Below the pieces are notes generated by a model that ran no database searches, was not told the DNA's origin, and saw nothing but the letters and a program-made list of their open reading frames with translations. DNA of 64,000 nucleotides from Mactromeris polynyma (lineage: Eukaryota; Mollusca; Bivalvia; Venerida; Mactridae): NCBI GenBank assembly GCA_032209605.1, contig JASFXZ010000037.1, positions 620,001 through 684,000 on the forward strand, read 5' to 3'. This document shows positions 60,068-64,000 of the stretch, piece by piece. Each line of letters starts with the position of its first letter. Position 1 is the first letter of the stretch. The translations under genes were made by a program, and so were the position numbers.

Positions 60068-61851
60068 CTGAAATTATGTGAATTAATACGTTAATGTTTT
60101 TAAAATAATTAACTGATTATAAATCAATGCAATAAAAAGCAAACCATTGGATGATGAATGCATAGGGATAACATTATAAAATATTTCATAATCAAGTCGT
60201 GTCCTTGTTTGTCATGCGTGGAATTGTCAACGAAACAATTAACACGAATCACTGTAAAATGTCATTTATTTTAAAGATTTGGCTGACACTAGTATAGATA
60301 TTTCTACGCAAATTTTGTCATTACGTTACACAGGGCGAGTGTGGATTTCAACGAAAATACAACCTCTTCTATTCGCCAAAATTCTAAGTGTTATTGTTTC
60401 CCAACAAGAAAAATCATTTGCGAAGAACACCAACGAATACGATTTAAGTTTCGTGTTTTTTTATTACGATGTAAAGACTAATTATAACCATCAATATATT
60501 GCAATATTTAACAACTCAAGCTTAAAAGTAATGCTATAAATAGATTTGGAAACGAGTAACATAATATGTCCATACTATCAGATTAAAATTTTCAAAACAA
60601 CAAAAGCAGATCATCAACATTTAGTAGTCAATTTCTCAAGCTAGCATTATCCATTTTGCTCAATGAAAAAAACTGCAACTGTAAGCAATTTCGATATACA
60701 TGTAGGAGAGAGCATTCGGTCACTTGTTGAGTTATATCTTTTCTTGGATAATTAAAAAGGTATAAAAAGGCGGACTGATTTTACTTCGGAAAAGCAACAG
60801 ACACAAAATCGAAGAAAGTGTATGTTGCATTTGTCACTGAATCGATAATTTGAAACTATAACTCAGAGACGACAATGAAGTCACATATACACCTACCTGC
60901 TTCTCCAGCGGGACCTGGTGGACCGGCCAAGTAATAACTTCTCTTCTTTCTTATAATTGCTGAAAAAGGAATGCGAAGACAATTACCAGCTGTACCAAAT
61001 TGTATGTACAAAGAGGAGATAAGTATTATTGAAATTTTGCATACATTTAATTATATAGTAATAACATGGTAACATATTTTATGGTCAAACATCTATGATA
61101 CTGTTATCAAAGCTATGGTCAAACATCTATGATACTGTTATCAAAGCTATTGTTGTACACAATTTTATAACGGTTAAATTTTTGCGCCAAAACGTTCTCG
61201 TTGTATGGTTTCGATATTTTTCATACTACAGAATTGTTAAAAAAATTCTCAGACAATTTACAAAACAAAACAATGTAAAACATTTGAAGTAGTTTGCTGC
61301 GATATCAGCAATTAATTCTGGAACATGCTCATAGACCCATAGCAAACATCTAGATACTGATGACCTTAATCAAGTATAATTTTAAACAGATAATTTATTG
61401 ATAAAAAAATGTAATACAACTATATTTCTCGTATTAATGATGTTAAAATCCTAACAAAATCAGTACTGGTAATATGATGCCGGTATACGCATCATGTTAA
61501 CCAGAAGCAACATTTCGGTCAAGTGAGGAAAAATACGTGTAGGTCATCTCCTCCATTGTTATAACACTGCATGCTAGTGGTTATACGCCTATCAGTCAAA
61601 AATAAAACTCTGACGAAAACATTATGACAAACTGAAACATAACTAAAAATCAACTTACTTGGATCTTCATCTTCCAATTCCTTTTCCAATTCTAGTAATT
61701 TATTCTGAATCATTTCCCGAGAAATTCGATTTTCTTCCGCTTGCTCCAAAAGCTTTCCTATCTGGTCCTCGCAACTTCGCATGTCAACAGTAGACATAGC
61801 CATGCTGGCGGTGGCCAAAGCCAAAAGGAACACACACTTGCCTATCACCAT
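59502..61851 (-). CDS. Secreted collagen-like protein 2 (coiled coil, furin site, 61 Gly-X-Y, Ala tail)
   Basis: A 273-residue paralogue of the gene at 51937-54443. Exons 61851-61659, 60959-60897 and 60067-59502 join without a frame break (822 nt). The signal peptide is about residues 1-18 ([18 protein letters not shown]). A single Cys27 remains in the mature chain. The coiled coil is at 31-59 (a/d at I31, L34, A38, N41, R45, I48, L52, L55, L59). RKKR at 68-71 is a furin-type site. Residues 77-259 are 61 unbroken Gly-X-Y triplets, and the tail is [14 protein letters not shown]. Intron phases (1 and 1) equal those of gene 1. The triplets are rich in Pro, Gln and acidic residues, unlike the Arg/Asn/Tyr-richer gene 1. 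A TATA box lies upstream. Confidence 0.94.
60068..60896. other. Collagen-like gene 2, intron 2
   Basis: GT-AG, phase 1, about 0.83 kb, close in length to intron 2 of gene 1. No feature inside. Confidence 0.7.
60897..60959 (-). CDS. Collagen-like gene 2, exon 2
   Basis: 63 nt between CCTTTTTCAG and GTAGGT. Encodes [11 protein letters not shown] and the first triplets GPPGPAGEA. It is shorter than exon 2 of gene 1 because it lacks the Met/Pro linker. Confidence 0.92.
60960..61658. other. Collagen-like gene 2, intron 1
   Basis: GT-AG, phase 1, 0.7 kb. It carries a 34-bp tandem duplication at 61081-61148. Confidence 0.7.
61081..61148 (+). repeat. 34-bp perfect tandem duplication
   Basis: Two identical units beginning ATGGTCAAACATCTATGATA; a fresh two-copy repeat inside intron 1. 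Confidence 0.93.
61659..61851 (-). CDS. Collagen-like gene 2, exon 1
   Basis: Signal peptide and coiled coil ending ELEDEDP plus one base before GTAAGT. The ATG at 61851 is preferred over the upstream in-frame ATG at 61941, because it starts a clean signal peptide and lies 60 bases downstream of the TATA box. Confidence 0.92.
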
Positions 61852-61910
61852 CGTGGCACTGCAGAGTGTAGAGTTAGCAAAGAGAATGATGGTGAACGAT
61901 TCGAAACATC

Positions 61911-61920
61911 GTTTATATAC
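61911..61920 (-). promoter_or_regulatory. TATA box of collagen-like gene 2
   Basis: Minus-strand GTATATAAAC about 60 bases before the ATG, leaving room for a start site near 61885 and a short 5' UTR. Confidence 0.7.
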
Positions 61921-61941
61921 TGGCACCTGTGTTTCGGCCAA

Positions 61942-64000
61942 TTATCATGTTATCAAACAACATTACGGAAACACGATTTTTTAGCTGACTGGCGAAATTG
62001 GAGAAGCTTTAACGCCGAATAGATAAAAGAACTCAAATACTTGTACATACGTTTAAGTTAATGAACTTTAATTAGAAATATAACCTTAAAATGCATTAAT
62101 AATGTATATTGCTTCATTTGGCTGTTTAAGTTGATGGCATATTAGTTTCAAAACATGTACGCAAAAATAAGGTGGCGTAAAATGTTCGTAACATAGAGAT
62201 TTGAAGTCAACTTAAACTAGTTATTCAGCTGATGAGCTTAAAGTAACGTATTTCAAAAAGATTGTATAATTGTTGCGTTTATGTATTATTGCATCATATA
62301 TAAAGACACAACATTCAAATATTTTAAATACTCAAGTCAAGTGGTGCTTTAATATTTTTTCACACCTTATCAAAGCAATGGGCAGGAACATTTAACGACA
62401 AACAAACATTAACATGACAACAGTACATTAATCGGTAATGCAAATAATTGTTAGAGGAGTATAACAGTAAAAAGACATGATTCGACAAGAAAAGTTAGTC
62501 GATATGAATTCATAATAACAGTGTTTTTATTCTGATTATACGAATGTACAAGTTGCTGATGAAATAATTATATATGCACATGTATGGGTACGCTTAAAGA
62601 TAAATAGTATTCGAAATCATTGTTATTATTAGTAACATTTGTCTCGTCACTTGTTATATCAAGTATCATCTCTATCTTAACAAAACTCGGGTCAATGCTT
62701 TTTCATGTCATAATTTTTGTCTGCATTTGTTGAATCTGTTTTTGTATTTGTTAACTACAGTATGAGGTAATTGAACTGTTTTAAGATATTTTAATAAGCA
62801 TTGTATGCATGTTTTTGTGTTGTTTAAACATTGTATAAATGTATGACATGTATCATGGTGTTTATGTTGTTTGACAGATGCCCTCGAGCGAGATAGCACT
62901 CGTAGAGCACTCAAAACGACTATTTCTGTTTGGTAATATGGGTGAATTGAATTTCTTTTTCGCTCGTAAACTTGTTTCAAGTGAATGCAGCTTTTTGTTC
63001 AATTTCCAAATATTTTTAAAAGTTCTGAACACAATGATTCGGTTTCATTTAGCTTGACCTGATTTCTTGTTCATCCAGAGAAACATCTTGGGAGGTCGGT
63101 AGCACGATGAACTTTACATAATTAATTTATATACTGATTGACAAGTAGGCACCAGAAACGTTTGTTTGATTCTAGTCATTTACACGCAGAACAGCATACT
63201 CAAAGTTTCTAACAAATGTATGTAATTTGATACGGCAGACTAAAATGTACTGTTAAAGACCAGGGATCACGTGTTCCGATAAAAGTTAACCTCAAAGATA
63301 AACTCGGAATTAAATTCTTCCTCAATGAAACTTAATTCAAACCAGACTTAGAGTTTATACTTGCATTATCTTAACACTTGGTGTAACTGTAAGCAGAAAT
63401 ACTGGCCGCTATTTTACATAAGAAACAACACACACACATATGTACCCTACCGAAATATATATCGGTTAATTAATTTAATGTAATCTGAATTATCTGAGTA
63501 TTTAAAAAAGTGAAAGTATTAATTTGTTTTAATTCTATTGTTGCGTACTACACAAAAAGTCTTCACCAGGGACAAGATAATTATACCATTGGAAACATTT
63601 CTGCCTGATCAAAGTAAACATTGCAAGCGGATACGTAGTGTCGGGTTTTCAAAAAGAACAAAAACTAGTCAGAAGAAGATGTTCTATTGCAGATCTAGAG
63701 ATATTGTTTTGTAAAACAGGCTTAAAATTGTTGACGTGAGATACGTCTCACCTTAAGGCGTTCCAAGATACCGAAGCCTACGATCCCTTTACTGAAACAC
63801 CACGTAACCGTACAAATATGCTTCAAATATCTACATCGTGTATGTAGGTATGTGTATGTATTGTTTCTTGTTGTTTACATCCTGAAAGCACATATTTGCA
63901 TAATCTTGAAACGCAGACCTTAAAAATGTAGGTTAAGTTGATATTATACCAGACACGAGTTAATGGTTATTTGCTCAAAGCGAATCAGCAGACACGATAT
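61942..64000. other. No gene seen
   Basis: AT-rich flank upstream of collagen-like gene 2. Small open frames (for example 62708-62980 on the minus strand) have no recognisable motif or splice context. Confidence 0.5.

Noticed and set aside
59477..60094. Open frames on the plus strand and in the second minus frame over the collagen exon
   Set aside because: They are shadows of the Gly-X-Y coding exon, whose GC-rich regular codons keep other frames open.

Overview
The window looks like AT-rich animal nuclear DNA. Genes are split by GT-AG introns, intergenic stretches are long, there are transposon relics (LINE, mariner, tRNA-derived SINEs, MITEs), and tandem arrays fill roughly a fifth of the sequence. 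The short secreted collagens, an EF-hand rhomboid, and relic repeats of a style common in bivalves and gastropods point to a lophotrochozoan, most likely a mollusc (probably a bivalve). That assignment is an inference; no species marker is visible.

Layout. Positions 1-24.9 kb hold no gene I can support. This part has a large diverged duplication (copy A about 1.64-7.96 kb, copy B about 8.9-14.0 kb), an interspersed family with eight copies ('R1'), a broken LINE endonuclease (14.0-15.0 kb), and tandem arrays of 50 bp (2958-5192), 50 bp (14971-16086), 59 bp (21248-22368) and 41 bp (23231-24518). From 24.93 to 46.37 kb on the plus strand lies an EF-hand rhomboid intramembrane protease of the RHBDL1/3 kind. 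Eight coding exons are readable in one continuous frame (363 residues plus stop); the first exon or exons are missing. Its introns carry a 29-bp array, a 33-bp array, SINEs, a LINE tail and two MITEs whose target-site duplications can be read. A second 29-bp array sits between the rhomboid stop codon and the first poly(A) signal. A 35-bp array of about 107 units fills 47.1-50.9 kb.

From 51.9 to 61.9 kb on the minus strand are two paralogous three-exon genes for small secreted collagen-like proteins (348 and 273 residues). Both have a signal peptide, a heptad coiled coil, a furin-type basic site, exactly 61 uninterrupted Gly-X-Y triplets and a short Ala-rich tail (Tyr-rich in the first). Both introns are phase 1 in both genes. 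A mariner relic, a 22-bp array and a SINE lie between them.

How it fits together: the rhomboid is a membrane protease of the secretory pathway. The collagen pair looks like a secreted matrix module in which the coiled coil would start trimer assembly and be cut off at the basic site. Equal helix lengths would let the two products form mixed trimers. No functional link between the rhomboid and the collagens is shown by the sequence.
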